NCBI RefSeq assembly: GCF_030696665.1
Contig: NZ_JAUYRV010000028.1
Location: forward strand, 1-64,000
DNA: 64,000 nucleotides
Source of the DNA: Novosphingobium sp.
GTDB lineage: Bacteria > Pseudomonadota > Alphaproteobacteria > Sphingomonadales > Sphingomonadaceae
Direction: 5' to 3'
The translations under genes and the position numbers were made by a program. Within the stretch, counting starts at the first letter, position 1. Each line of letters opens with the position of its first letter. A model generated the notes under the pieces. The model searched no databases. It had not been told where the DNA came from and saw only the letters and a list, made by a program, of their open reading frames with translations. Positions 53,160 through 61,781 of this stretch are shown here, piece after piece.

Positions 53160-55550
53160 TCAGAACGTCTTGCGTACCGAGAGCGCCCATTCGCGGGGGC
53201 GGCCGACGTTGGAATATGACGTGCCGACGAAGGAATAGACCGCCGAGAAGCGCAGCGGCAGGAAGTAGTAGTTGTTGAACACGTTCTGGACTTCCAGCGA
53301 GACGGCCAGATCCTCGTCCGCGTTCTTCCACGTCAGGCGCGCGTTGCCGAGCGTGATTGACGGGTTGTACTGCAGTTCGGTGAACACGCCGGCGTTGATC
53401 AGGCGACCGATGGTCTGGCGACCGGTGTAGGACAGATCGAAGCGCGGGGTGATCGAACCTGACGTGCCCATATCCGCCTTGTACTGCACGCCGAGGCTGG
53501 CGCGCCATGCGGGCGTGGTGATGGGATCTTCGATACGCAATGCGCCCTGTGCAGCCGCATCGATCCGCTTCCACTTGCCATCAATCCAGCTGAGCGAGCC
53601 ATCGATGTCGAGGCCTTCGACCGGGCTGGCCTGCATTTCCAGTTCGAGACCGTACATTTCACCGTCACCAGCGTTCTGGATGGCGGCGCAAGGGAACGGA
53701 CCAGTGCCTGGCGCAAAGCCATCAAGCACCGAACAGTCACCAATCGGCAGCTGGATGTTCCGGTAATCGTTGTAGAATGCCGAGAAGTTCAGGCGCAGGC
53801 GACGATCCAGAAGATCGGTCTTGAGGCCGAATTCATAGGCGGTGAGGGTTTCAGGATCGAACGTGCCGTTGATCGCCTGATTGCGGGTGAACGGACGTGC
53901 GGTAACGCCGCCGCCCTTGAAGCCGGTGCTGACAGTAGCATAGGCCAGCACTTCGGGGCTGAAGCGATAATCGAGCGACAGACGCCAATCGACCTTGCTG
54001 CCATCATAGACCGACGTTGTGCCGTTAAGCGCGCCGACACCGAAGATGTCGTTCAGCGTGCCGCCATCCCACTGGGTGCGCACGAAGGTGTAATCCTTGT
54101 GCTCATCGGTGTAGCGGACGCCTGCGGTGATGGTCATGTTCTCAACCGGGCGGACGAACACGGTGCCGAATGCAGCCTTGCTGTTCGCCTTGATCGGATC
54201 GTCACCCTGGAACTGCAGGAACAGCGACGGCACGCCGATCGGCACGATGTAGCGGATGTCCTGACGGGTGAAGTAGACCGAGGTCTGCGTGTTGTAGAAG
54301 CCGCCGATGGTCCAATCGACCATATCGCCGATCTTGCCGTTCAGGCGCAGTTCCTGGCTGAAGAACTTGAAGCTGAGGTCATTGAAGCCCGCGCCGCCGA
54401 TCAGGCTGTAAGGCGTGTAATCATCGTCGGTGCCGAAGACCTGCGTGTACTTGCGATAGGCGGTGATCGCCTGCAGGCTCAAATCGTCACTCAGGCCGAC
54501 GGTGAGGTTGCTGGACACGCCCCAGCCTTCGAATTCGGTGTTGTTCGGGCTGTAATAGGCCTGCGTGGCCTGGCCGCCTGCGGGCATGTACCAATCGGCA
54601 TACGTGCAGAACTTGCCACAAGTGAAATCAACCCCACCGGTCAGCGCAGGGTTGGTTGCGCCGATAACGCCAGCGGCGTTTGTGCGGTTTTCATAGGTGT
54701 AGTCACCCGTCACGATCCAGTCGATCGTGTCGTTCGGGTTATAGCGCAGCGATCCGCGCAGGCCCGCGTAATCACGCTCGCCCAGCTTGTCGACGACGCA
54801 GTCCTTGGGGGTGGTGGCATTGCCGCCGATGCCAAGCGAATTGCCCGGGTTGGCGCAGCCGAAATCGACCTGATCGACATAGCCTTCCTGACGCTTGTAA
54901 ACGCCGGAAATGCGGGCCGAAAGCCCTTCGGCCAGCGGGAAGTTGGCGGTGGCGCGCAGATCGGTGCGCTGGCGCGAACCGTAGACTGCCTCAACGGTGC
55001 CGCTGCTTTCCTCGTTCGGCTTGGCCGAGAACAGCTTGATCGCGCCGCCGATGGAGTTACGCCCGGTGAGCGTGCCCTGCGGACCGCGCAGCACTTCGAC
55101 CCGCTCAAGATCGAGCAGATCCATGACCGAACCGGTCAGCGTGGCGAAGTAGACGTCGTCGATATAGATGCCGACGCCCGGCTCATACGCAGGGTTGAAG
55201 TCATACTGGCCGATGCCGCGGATGTAGGCTGCCATCGAAGAGCCGAATGCGCCGCCCATCTGGGTCAGCTGCACGTTCGGTGCTTGGGCCGCGATCTGCG
55301 AAATGTCGGTCTGGTTGCGCGAGGCAAGCAGCGCAGCATCGACAGCGGTGATCGACAGCGGCGTGTCCTGCAGACGCTGTTCGCGGAACTGTGCGGTTAC
55401 GACGATTTCGTTGGTGGTCGGCGCGTCAGCAGCCTGTGCATCCTGCGCATCCTGCGCAAAGGCCGGCATGGCGGTGCCGAGCGAAAGAGCCGCAAGGCTT
55501 CCTGCGGCAAGAAGGCGCACGTGTGACGTGGTACGTGTTGATTTGGCCAT
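53160..55550 (-). CDS. TonB-dependent outer-membrane receptor, catabolic type
   Basis: A 796-residue receptor. A signal peptide (LLAAGSLAALSLGTAMPAFA, about 14-33) is followed by a TonB box-like region NEIVVTAQFREQRLQDTPLS. The plug has VEVLRGPQGTLTGRNSIGGA and the barrel ends REWALSVRKTF. Sphingomonad receptors of this kind import plant phenolics, steroids or oligomers rather than iron. AGGAGAGG precedes the ATG. Its promoter carries a palindrome shared with the NTF2/SDR promoter, and it is divergent from a MarR gene. Confidence 0.92.
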   Translation of the reverse strand: MAKSTRTTSHVRLLAAGSLAALSLGTAMPAFAQDAQDAQAADAPTTNEIVVTAQFREQRLQDTPLSITAVDAALLASRNQTDISQIAAQAPNVQLTQMGGAFGSSMAAYIRGIGQYDFNPAYEPGVGIYIDDVYFATLTGSVMDLLDLERVEVLRGPQGTLTGRNSIGGAIKLFSAKPNEESSGTVEAVYGSRQRTDLRATANFPLAEGLSARISGVYKRQEGYVDQVDFGCANPGNSLGIGGNATTPKDCVVDKLGERDYAGLRGSLRYNPNDTIDWIVTGDYTYENRTNAAGVIGATNPALTGGVDFTCGKFCTYADWYMPAGGQATQAYYSPNNTEFEGWGVSSNLTVGLSDDLSLQAITAYRKYTQVFGTDDDYTPYSLIGGAGFNDLSFKFFSQELRLNGKIGDMVDWTIGGFYNTQTSVYFTRQDIRYIVPIGVPSLFLQFQGDDPIKANSKAAFGTVFVRPVENMTITAGVRYTDEHKDYTFVRTQWDGGTLNDIFGVGALNGTTSVYDGSKVDWRLSLDYRFSPEVLAYATVSTGFKGGGVTARPFTRNQAINGTFDPETLTAYEFGLKTDLLDRRLRLNFSAFYNDYRNIQLPIGDCSVLDGFAPGTGPFPCAAIQNAGDGEMYGLELEMQASPVEGLDIDGSLSWIDGKWKRIDAAAQGALRIEDPITTPAWRASLGVQYKADMGTSGSITPRFDLSYTGRQTIGRLINAGVFTELQYNPSITLGNARLTWKNADEDLAVSLEVQNVFNNYYFLPLRFSAVYSFVGTSYSNVGRPREWALSVRKTF

Positions 55551-55591
55551 AGCCCCTCTCCTGAATGGTCCTCTTCGGAACCAGCTGATGT

Positions 55592-55613
55592 TTGTTAGTA
55601 AGACATACTAATT
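55592..55613. promoter_or_regulatory. Putative MarR operator, copy 1
   Basis: TTGTTAGTAAGACATACTAATT holds the inverted repeat TTAGTA-N5-TACTAA. It lies between the TonB receptor and marR-like gene, 42 bp before the receptor's ATG. Its complement matches 18 of 22 bases with 56963-56984. Confidence 0.55.
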
Positions 55614-55724
55614 CATGGTTTGCAAGCCTAACATTTGCGCGTGTTGCAACGAGGCTGATGTGGTGCAGGTTTCCCACACTTCGACACTTGCCCCGCTCCG
55701 CCAACACGGCGATAGACTGGCTGC

Positions 55725-56204
55725 ATGAGCGTTGACCCCGCAATCACGGATGCATCCGACACCCCGACCTTTGAGCGCGATGTCGCCCTGCTGGTCGATC
55801 TCCTGAAGCTTGGCACGTTCATCGGCACGCCGATGCGCGAAGGGGTGGCCGATCCATTGGGCCTGACCACCACCGACTTGCGCATCGTGCTGGCGCTGGG
55901 CGGAGAAGGTGAACTGGCCGGCCACGACCTGTCCGAAATCATGGGTGTTCCGCCGATGAACGTCAGCCGCGCGATTGGCGTCCTGACCGAGCGCGGCCTG
56001 GTGGAGCCGGGCCACAACCGCAGCAACCGCCGGCGAAAGCCGGTGCGGCTGACCGAAGCCGGCGAGGCGCTGTTTGCCCAGACCGTGCCCGCAATGGAGC
56101 GGGTGGGTGCAGACCTGTTCAAGGGCGTGCCCCAGCGCGACCGTGACGCCTTCCGCCGCGTGGCCGCAGCAGTGCTTGTGCGGATCGGGCGCTGGGGCGG
56201 TTGA
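55725..56204 (+). CDS. MarR-family transcriptional regulator
   Basis: A 159-residue winged-helix regulator. LGLTTTDLRIVLALGGEGEL and the recognition helix MGVPPMNVSRAIGVLTERGL lie at about 46-93, followed by the wing with RSNRRRKPVRLTEAGE. MarR repressors bind palindromes and are released by aromatic ligands. It is divergent from the TonB receptor (174 bp between) and convergent, seven bases away, with the second NTF2-like gene. It is the only regulator in the cluster and the likely reader of the shared palindrome. Confidence 0.92.
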   Translation: MSVDPAITDASDTPTFERDVALLVDLLKLGTFIGTPMREGVADPLGLTTTDLRIVLALGGEGELAGHDLSEIMGVPPMNVSRAIGVLTERGLVEPGHNRSNRRRKPVRLTEAGEALFAQTVPAMERVGADLFKGVPQRDRDAFRRVAAAVLVRIGRWGG

Positions 56205-56210
56205 TGCGCC

Positions 56211-56942
56211 TCAGGGCCATTGCTTCTGCAGCTTGGTAAAATCGCCCACGGCAAAGGATTTGGCCAGTACCGGATGGGCAAAGCTCATCGGCACTTCGGC
56301 ACGGTGCGGCCAAGTCTGGCGGACTTCGGTTTCCGGCAGCAGACGATCAGGGCCGATGGGGTTTTCAGGGAAGCACTGCACGGCAGGTTGCAGGTGGGCG
56401 ACGGTCTTTGACCAGCCAGTTTCGTAATCGGCCTGCCACTGCATCATGTAATCGAGCCGCTGGATCTTCCAGACGCCGTCCTCTTTTACATAATCGTTCT
56501 CATACATGCCGCTTTCCCAGAACTGCTGGGGCGTGCCTTCCGGCTTGTCTTTCAGGATATCGTCGTGCCACCCACCGGCAAGGATGCCACGGAAGCGGCC
56601 CTTGGCGGTCTGCCCATCGGGCGCGATGGTGATGACGTCCTGCAGCTGGAAATGATCGAGCAGAAGGCCGTGGACCGGGCCGCGTTTGCCGCCGGTAAAC
56701 AGGTTCTGGAACCACGTGCCGTAAAGCCGCATCACGCCTTCGTAGCCGACGTATTCGCCCGACAGGAACACGACCGCGCCGTCTTTGGCGAACAAGCCCG
56801 CCACTTCCTCGGGCCGGTTGTAGTCGATGTAATAGCCATAGGCCCATTGCAGGCGGCGAATCGCGTTGAGGTCTTCCAACTCGGTCACGCGCGCTTCGAG
56901 CGCGGCGAGGCGGCTCTCTGTTGCAGCTCCAGCTTCTGACAT
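56211..56942 (-). CDS. SnoaL/NTF2-fold protein, candidate aryl-dimer lyase
   Basis: A 243-residue NTF2-fold protein with a short N-terminal helix (ESRLAALEARVTELEDLNAI, about 9-28), then AIRRLQWAYGYYIDYNRPEE and VAGLFAKDGAVVFLSGEYVG. The cone continues GLLLDHFQLQDVITIAPDGQ. The length, the AYGYYIDYNR block and the companions are reminiscent of sphingomonad diarylpropane lyases (LdpA/LsdE group) that remove formaldehyde from lignin dimers and yield stilbenes. I cannot confirm catalytic residues, so the name is not given. Start at 56942 (MSEAG). The promoter carries a putative MarR operator. Confidence 0.75.
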   Translation of the reverse strand: MSEAGAATESRLAALEARVTELEDLNAIRRLQWAYGYYIDYNRPEEVAGLFAKDGAVVFLSGEYVGYEGVMRLYGTWFQNLFTGGKRGPVHGLLLDHFQLQDVITIAPDGQTAKGRFRGILAGGWHDDILKDKPEGTPQQFWESGMYENDYVKEDGVWKIQRLDYMMQWQADYETGWSKTVAHLQPAVQCFPENPIGPDRLLPETEVRQTWPHRAEVPMSFAHPVLAKSFAVGDFTKLQKQWP

Positions 56943-56962
56943 TTCGACTCTCCCAATCGTTT

Positions 56963-56984
56963 TATTTGTATGTAATACTAACAA
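56963..56984. promoter_or_regulatory. Putative MarR operator, copy 2
   Basis: TATTTGTATGTAATACTAACAA lies in the 68-bp divergent promoter of the NTF2-fold gene and the LigD-like SDR. It matches the complement of copy 1 in 18 of 22 positions, including GTATGT and TACTAACAA. Confidence 0.55.
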
Positions 56985-57010
56985 TCTTGAGAGCGATGGC
57001 GAGAGGAAAA

Positions 57011-57931
57011 ATGATGGGCGGCTGGACGGGACAGGTGGCCTTCGTCACCGGCGGCGTGACGGGCATTGGTCTGGGCGTGGCACAGGCGTTGAGCGATGCC
57101 GGGCTGCGGCTGGCGCTGAGCTACCGCAACGAAGACCACCGCGCGCAGACCGCCGAATGGTTCGCCGCCAAGGGGCGCGAAGCCCCGCTGTTCGTGAAGC
57201 TGGACGTGACCGACCGGGCCGCCTTTGCCGATGCGGCCGCGCAAGTGGAGACGCATTTCGGAGCGGTGCATGTGCTGGTGAACAACGCAGGCGTCAGCGT
57301 GTTCGGGCCGAGCGACGAGGCCAGCTATGACGATTACGACTGGATCATGGGTGTGAACTTCGGCGGCGTGGTCAACGGGTTGGTCAGCTTCCTGCCCCGG
57401 ATCAAGGCGGCGAGCGGGTTGCGCCATGTCGTCAATGTCGCGTCGATGGCGGCGTTCCTGCCGGGGCCGCAGGCGGGGATCTACACCGCCAGCAAGTTTG
57501 CAGTGAGGGGCCTTACCGAATCGTTGCGGTACAACCTTGCGCCGCACGGCATCGGCTGTTCGCTGTGCTGCCCGGCGCTGACGCGCACCAACGCGTGGGA
57601 TTCTGCGCTGAAGCGGCCCGATGCTTTTGCGGAAAGCGGCTTTGCCCCGGCCGACCGGGCGGAACTGGAGCAGTTTGGCGGGGCGTTCGAAGCCGGGATG
57701 GACCGGTATGAGGTGGGGCAGAAGGTGTTCCGGGGCATGGCCCGCAACGACGGGCTGATCCTGACCCACCCGGAGTTTCAGGATGACTTCCGCGAGATCT
57801 ATGAGAAGTCGGTTGCCGCACTGCCACAGGAAGAAGCGCCGCCCGAGCGCCTGCACATCGAACGGCTGCGCCGTGAGGCGATGAAGGCGGCGGAGGCTGG
57901 GCAGATCATTCGGCTGGATGACCTGACGTAA
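57011..57931 (+). CDS. LigD-like short-chain dehydrogenase (C-alpha dehydrogenase family)
   Basis: A 306-residue SDR, longer than classical SDRs. FVTGGVTGIGLGVAQALSDA binds NAD(P); FGPSDEASYDDYDWIMGVNF and GGVVNGLVSFLPRIK are strongly like the same block of LigD/LigL C-alpha dehydrogenases (FGP-YDD-DW-I-GVN-NG). NVASMAAFLPGPQ and YTASKFAVRGL supply Ser and Tyr-x-x-x-Lys. GAGAGGAAAA precedes ATG 57011. It is divergent from the NTF2-like gene. A benzylic secondary alcohol of a lignin-derived aromatic is the likely substrate, by family inference. Confidence 0.85.
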   Translation: MMGGWTGQVAFVTGGVTGIGLGVAQALSDAGLRLALSYRNEDHRAQTAEWFAAKGREAPLFVKLDVTDRAAFADAAAQVETHFGAVHVLVNNAGVSVFGPSDEASYDDYDWIMGVNFGGVVNGLVSFLPRIKAASGLRHVVNVASMAAFLPGPQAGIYTASKFAVRGLTESLRYNLAPHGIGCSLCCPALTRTNAWDSALKRPDAFAESGFAPADRAELEQFGGAFEAGMDRYEVGQKVFRGMARNDGLILTHPEFQDDFREIYEKSVAALPQEEAPPERLHIERLRREAMKAAEAGQIIRLDDLT

Positions 57932-57944
57932 CCTTGAACGATGT

Positions 57945-58029
57945 CGCTCCCCCGCGCAGGCGGGGGCCTCGGGCGTGTTACGGAACGTTGGCGTAAACGG
58001 CCTGAGGCCCCCGCCTGCGCGGGGGAGCG
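57945..58029. repeat. Inverted repeat, GTTACGAAACG family, second copy
   Basis: CGCTCCCCCGCGCAGGCGGG and its complement flank GTTACGGAACGTTGGCGTAAAC. It lies just after the LigD-like SDR gene and probably acts as a terminator-like hairpin. Confidence 0.8.
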
Positions 58030-58131
58030 GTTGAGGGAAGACGCGCTTTGGTGCGGGTGCTGCCAAGGCGCTTGCAGCCATCCGCCGCCCCGCTATCGTC
58101 CCGCCCGGACGGTCAAAGCGGAGAGTGCCCC

Positions 58132-58995
58132 ATGTGCGACGAAATCACCGAACAGGAAAATGCCCTCTGGCTCAATCGCCGCCAGTTCGCCAGCGTTGGC
58201 GCGGGTGCTGCGGCGTTTGCTGCCCTGCCCGGCTGCGCCACCACGGCGGCTGACGGCAAGACCGCAAGCCGCACCGTTTCCATCGACACGCCCGATGGCA
58301 AGGCCGATGCGTTCTTCGTCTATCCAACCAAGGGCAAGCACGCTGCCGTTATAATGTGGCCCGACATTGCGGGCCTGCGCGATGCCTACAAGACGATGGG
58401 CACAACGCTGGCCGAAGCGGGCTATGCCGTGCTGGTGGTGAACCAGTATTACCGTTCCAGCCCCGCCCCGATCCTCAACTCGCTGATGGAATGGCGCACG
58501 CCCCCGGGGCAGGAAAAGCTGAAGCCCATGATCGCCGCGATCACGCCTGCGGGCACCGTGTCGGATGCCAGCGCCTTCGTGAAATGGCTCGACATGCAGG
58601 CAGAGGTCGACACGAAGAAGAAGATTGGTTCGTGCGGCTATTGCATGGGCGGCCCCTTCACCGTGCGCACCGCCTTTGCCAACCCGGAACGCGTAGGCGC
58701 TGCCGCCTCGTTCCACGGCGGCGGTTTGGTGGGCGATGCGCCCGATAGCCCGACCAGCCTGCTGGCAAAGACCAAGGCCGCCTACCTTATCGCCATCGCC
58801 AAGAACGATAATGAGCGCGCGCCAGACGACAAGGTGAAGTTCCGCGCGGCTGCCGATGCGGCAGGGCGACCTGCGGAGATCGAGGTTTATCCCGCGCAGC
58901 ACGGCTGGTGCACGCTGGACGCACCGGTCTATGACAAGGTGCAGGCCGAGAAGGCATGGGGGCGGATGCTGGCGCTGTACCAAGCCAACCTCTGA
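58132..58995 (+). CDS. Exported dienelactone-hydrolase-family protein
   Basis: A 287-residue protein. The N-terminus LNRRQFASVGAGAAAFAALP resembles a twin-arginine signal ending in a lipobox-like GCATTA, so it may be a Tat-exported lipoprotein. The mature part is dienelactone-hydrolase-like: IMWPDIAGLRDAYKTMGTTL, the nucleophile elbow SCGYCMGGPFTVRTA with Cys near residue 168, and a C-terminal YPAQHGWCTLD His. The reaction would be ester or lactone hydrolysis in the periplasm, unusual for this mostly cytoplasmic family. Start at 58132 (MCDEITEQEN). Confidence 0.85.
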   Translation: MCDEITEQENALWLNRRQFASVGAGAAAFAALPGCATTAADGKTASRTVSIDTPDGKADAFFVYPTKGKHAAVIMWPDIAGLRDAYKTMGTTLAEAGYAVLVVNQYYRSSPAPILNSLMEWRTPPGQEKLKPMIAAITPAGTVSDASAFVKWLDMQAEVDTKKKIGSCGYCMGGPFTVRTAFANPERVGAAASFHGGGLVGDAPDSPTSLLAKTKAAYLIAIAKNDNERAPDDKVKFRAAADAAGRPAEIEVYPAQHGWCTLDAPVYDKVQAEKAWGRMLALYQANL

Positions 58996-59077
58996 CGCTG
59001 CAAGGCGCGCAGGGGCAGGAACTTCTTAACCATATTTGCCTTAGGCTTTTCCCGTATCTGGTGGGGCTACGGGCAAA

Positions 59078-60427
59078 ATGGGCACAGAAAAGCCGAAATT
59101 TGAACTTTTCCGACAGTTTTCCGGAAAGTTCGCACTGTTCTGGGTGATCCTGCCCAATATCTGCGCCATCGCCATGTGGCCGGTGGGCGGCCCATCGGCT
59201 GCGCACGGCATATTCGCTTCCGGCCTGCTGGCGATCCTGTTCTGCACGGTCGACCGTGTATGGGTGCGGCGGGTGGGGCTGGCTATATGCTTTGCGCTCA
59301 GCACGCTGCTGTTCATTGCCAGTTCGTTCAATCTGGAATTGACCAAGGCGCTGTCCTCACTTGTATATCTGAGCGAGTTGAACATCGGCACGTCGCCCGA
59401 ATATGTGGCGGCAGCGCTGCTGATCGTCGTCGCACTGCTGGCGGGGCTGAAATTCGGCGCGCACGTGCCTAGGCTGGCGCTGCCGGGGCAGAAGCTGATG
59501 GCCCTTGCCCCGATCGCGCTGCTGGTCAACGTCGATATGGTCGCCACTGCGGGAACGCGCGGCTCGTACAAGTCCTCGGCCCCAGCCGATGCACCAATCG
59601 ATTCCGCCGTGCTGCGCAACCAGATCTCGCCAAAAAAGATTGCTGCGCGCCATCTGGTGGTGATCATGGTGGAATCGCTGGGGACGCCCAACAACGATTA
59701 CGACCGCGCCTTGTATGAAAAGGCATGGGGCAATGGGCGCTGGTCCGGGCGCTATGACGTGTCGAGCGGAACAACCACCTATTACGGATCAACCACCAAT
59801 GCCGAACTGCGCGAATTGTGCGCGGTCTGGTCCGATTATCAGAGTTACGCGTTCGGGAAACCGGACTGCTTGCCCTGGCAATTCCGCAAGGCCGGGTTCG
59901 ATACGACCGCGATCCATTCCTTCTCAGGATCGTTTTTTGATCGCCAGACCTGGTATCCCAAACTGGGCTTTGAACGGCGGATCTTCGAACCGGAACTGCT
60001 GGCAATGGGGGCTGCGAAATGCGGCGGCGTGTTTGGCGGGGTGTGCGATACCGACATTCCGCACCTGATCGGCGACCGTCTGCGGCAGGCAGGGAGCAAG
60101 CGCCAACTGGTCTACTGGCTAACGCTCAATAGCCACTTGCCGGTTGCAGCGGATGAGAGCCTCCACACTCAAACCTGCAGCACCGGCGATGCGCAATGGG
60201 ATGCCAAGCGGCCAATGCTGTGCCGGGTCTATGCGATACACCAGAAACTGGCCGATGCAGTGGCCGCCGAAGTGATGCGGCCCGACTTTCCCGATGCCGA
60301 CATCCTGATCGTTGGCGATCACATGCCGCCCTTCTTCCAACGCGACATGCGCACGCGCTATGACGACCGGCACGTGCCGTGGATCATGCTGCGCCGTCAT
60401 CATCAGACGGCAGCGCCGCGTAGCTGA
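59078..60427 (+). CDS. Membrane sulfatase-superfamily phosphoethanolamine-transferase-like protein
   Basis: A 449-residue protein with about four N-terminal membrane helices (FWVILPNICAIAMWPVGG, GIFASGLLAILFC, GLAICFALSTLLFIASSF, YVAAALLIVVALLAGLKF). The periplasmic sulfatase fold starts with HLVVIMVESLGTPNNDYD (metal Glu), then TTTYYGSTTNAELRELC, whose Thr could be the nucleophile, and ends DADILIVGDHMPPFFQR (metal Asp-His). Relatives transfer phosphoethanolamine or glycerol phosphate to lipids. The donor and acceptor here are unknown. No lipid A genes are adjacent. Confidence 0.82.
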   Translation: MGTEKPKFELFRQFSGKFALFWVILPNICAIAMWPVGGPSAAHGIFASGLLAILFCTVDRVWVRRVGLAICFALSTLLFIASSFNLELTKALSSLVYLSELNIGTSPEYVAAALLIVVALLAGLKFGAHVPRLALPGQKLMALAPIALLVNVDMVATAGTRGSYKSSAPADAPIDSAVLRNQISPKKIAARHLVVIMVESLGTPNNDYDRALYEKAWGNGRWSGRYDVSSGTTTYYGSTTNAELRELCAVWSDYQSYAFGKPDCLPWQFRKAGFDTTAIHSFSGSFFDRQTWYPKLGFERRIFEPELLAMGAAKCGGVFGGVCDTDIPHLIGDRLRQAGSKRQLVYWLTLNSHLPVAADESLHTQTCSTGDAQWDAKRPMLCRVYAIHQKLADAVAAEVMRPDFPDADILIVGDHMPPFFQRDMRTRYDDRHVPWIMLRRHHQTAAPRS

Positions 60428-60469
60428 AACGTGAAGCACCCTCGTCTTCAGAGGAGGGGGCTATCTACC

Positions 60470-60817
60470 TCAATTCTTTGCCCCCCCGATCAAGATGGGG
60501 TGCAATGCTGCCATATCGAGATTGTCGATACAGCCTGCGTTTATCGCAAACTTGTCCGGTAACTTGCGCATCCGGTGGAAGGTGTAACACCCACATATCG
60601 AACAAAAATAGTGGATCGCCACACCGGTGTTGAAACTGTATTCGGTCAAGATCTCCCGCCCGGATGCGATGTCGAAATCAGACTCGTCACAACGCAACAT
60701 GATGGAATTGCGCCGCCTGCACATCGAGCAGTCGCATTGGACCGAATAAGACGGATCGCACTTTACCGAAAAGCGCTCTGCCCCGCAGTGACAAGCCCCG
60801 CTAAAAGGTTGAAGCAC
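60470..60817 (-). CDS. GFA-domain (CENP-V type) zinc protein
   Basis: A 115-residue protein with the GFA zinc pattern: GACHCGAERFSV, QCDCSMCRRRNSIML and YFCSICGCYTFHRMR. GFA proteins were first described as glutathione-dependent formaldehyde-activating enzymes, but most members have no proven role. It starts with GTG at 60817. It is between an unrelated membrane enzyme and the NmrA-like gene, 21 bp after the latter's end, on the same strand. Confidence 0.88.
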   Translation of the reverse strand: MLQPFSGACHCGAERFSVKCDPSYSVQCDCSMCRRRNSIMLRCDESDFDIASGREILTEYSFNTGVAIHYFCSICGCYTFHRMRKLPDKFAINAGCIDNLDMAALHPILIGGAKN

Positions 60818-60838
60818 GATGGTCGCTGTGTTGCACGT

Positions 60839-61756
60839 TCACGCCCCCCGCAGCATTTCGGCGTTCTCTTCAATCATCTGGCGGACCGAGCGCGCCATGC
60901 GGCCAGTGAGCCGCTCCACATCATCGGTGCAGAGTTCGAGGAAGCCTTCACGGATGGCTTGGCCAAAAGTGACCATGTCGTCGCTGTTCCACGGGATGCC
61001 GTTGACTTCGGAATCGTCCACCGGGCGGCGGGGAATGCCCATCGCGTCGAACATCGCATATTGGCCTTCGTCGTCCAGCGAGACGTATTCCACCGGACGG
61101 CCAGTGACTTCGGCCATGATCGCGGAAACTTCCTCGAAGGTCTGAAGTTCGGGACCGGTGATGTTGTAGGTCTGGTTTTCGTGACCCTCGCCGGTCAGCA
61201 CGGCGACGGCGCTTTCGATGCAGTCATCGCGCCAGACCATCGCCTCGCGGCCCTGCCCTGCGTTTGAGAACCACTTGCCGGTTTGCATGACGCCGGGGCC
61301 GGCCATCAGGATCATGGCATCGGCATAGTGGGCATCGCGCAAGCAAGTCCACGCGCAGCCGCTGGCCTTCATCAGGGCTTCGGTTTCGATATGATCGTGC
61401 CGCACTTCGGCTGGGTTGGCAGGATCGTCTATGCCGATGAAGCTGGTGTAGACGATGTGCTTCACGCCATTGGCCGCCGCCGCATCAATCGCCGCCTTGT
61501 GCTGCACCACACGCGCGCCGACGCGGGTGCCGGAAATCAGCAGCATCCTGTCCGCGCCTTGCACGGCTGCGGCCAAGGTTTCCGGCTTGTCGAAATCGCC
61601 ATAGCGGACAGTGCAGCCCTGCGCGGCGCGGTCTGCCAGCTTCTCGGGCTTGCGCGTGATCAGGATGAGGTCGGCAGCGCGACCCTGCGCGATCAGGCGG
61701 TCGGTCACGCCCCGGCCATAGTTGCCCGACGCTCCGGTGATGACGATACGGGTCAT
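60839..61756 (-). CDS. NmrA-like NAD(P)-binding protein (SDR atypical)
   Basis: A 305-residue atypical SDR. IVITGASGNYGRGVTDRLIA at the N-terminus binds NAD(P)H, ILITRKPEKLADRAAQG follows, and VYTSFIGIDDPANPAEVRHD and TGPELQTFEEVSAIMAEVTG are typical of NmrA/azoreductase-like proteins. A quinone or azo reductase role is possible; many are redox sensors. CAGGATGAA precedes the ATG. It is the second gene downstream of the carotenoid oxygenase on the same strand, separated by a repeat. Confidence 0.88.
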   Translation of the reverse strand: MTRIVITGASGNYGRGVTDRLIAQGRAADLILITRKPEKLADRAAQGCTVRYGDFDKPETLAAAVQGADRMLLISGTRVGARVVQHKAAIDAAAANGVKHIVYTSFIGIDDPANPAEVRHDHIETEALMKASGCAWTCLRDAHYADAMILMAGPGVMQTGKWFSNAGQGREAMVWRDDCIESAVAVLTGEGHENQTYNITGPELQTFEEVSAIMAEVTGRPVEYVSLDDEGQYAMFDAMGIPRRPVDDSEVNGIPWNSDDMVTFGQAIREGFLELCTDDVERLTGRMARSVRQMIEENAEMLRGA

Positions 61757-61781
61757 GTCAATTCATCCTGCTGAAAGTCCC

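Noticed and set aside
23827..58029. Repeated CCCCCGC arms as a CRISPR array
   Set aside because: Copies are far apart, palindromic and not regularly spaced; no cas genes are present.
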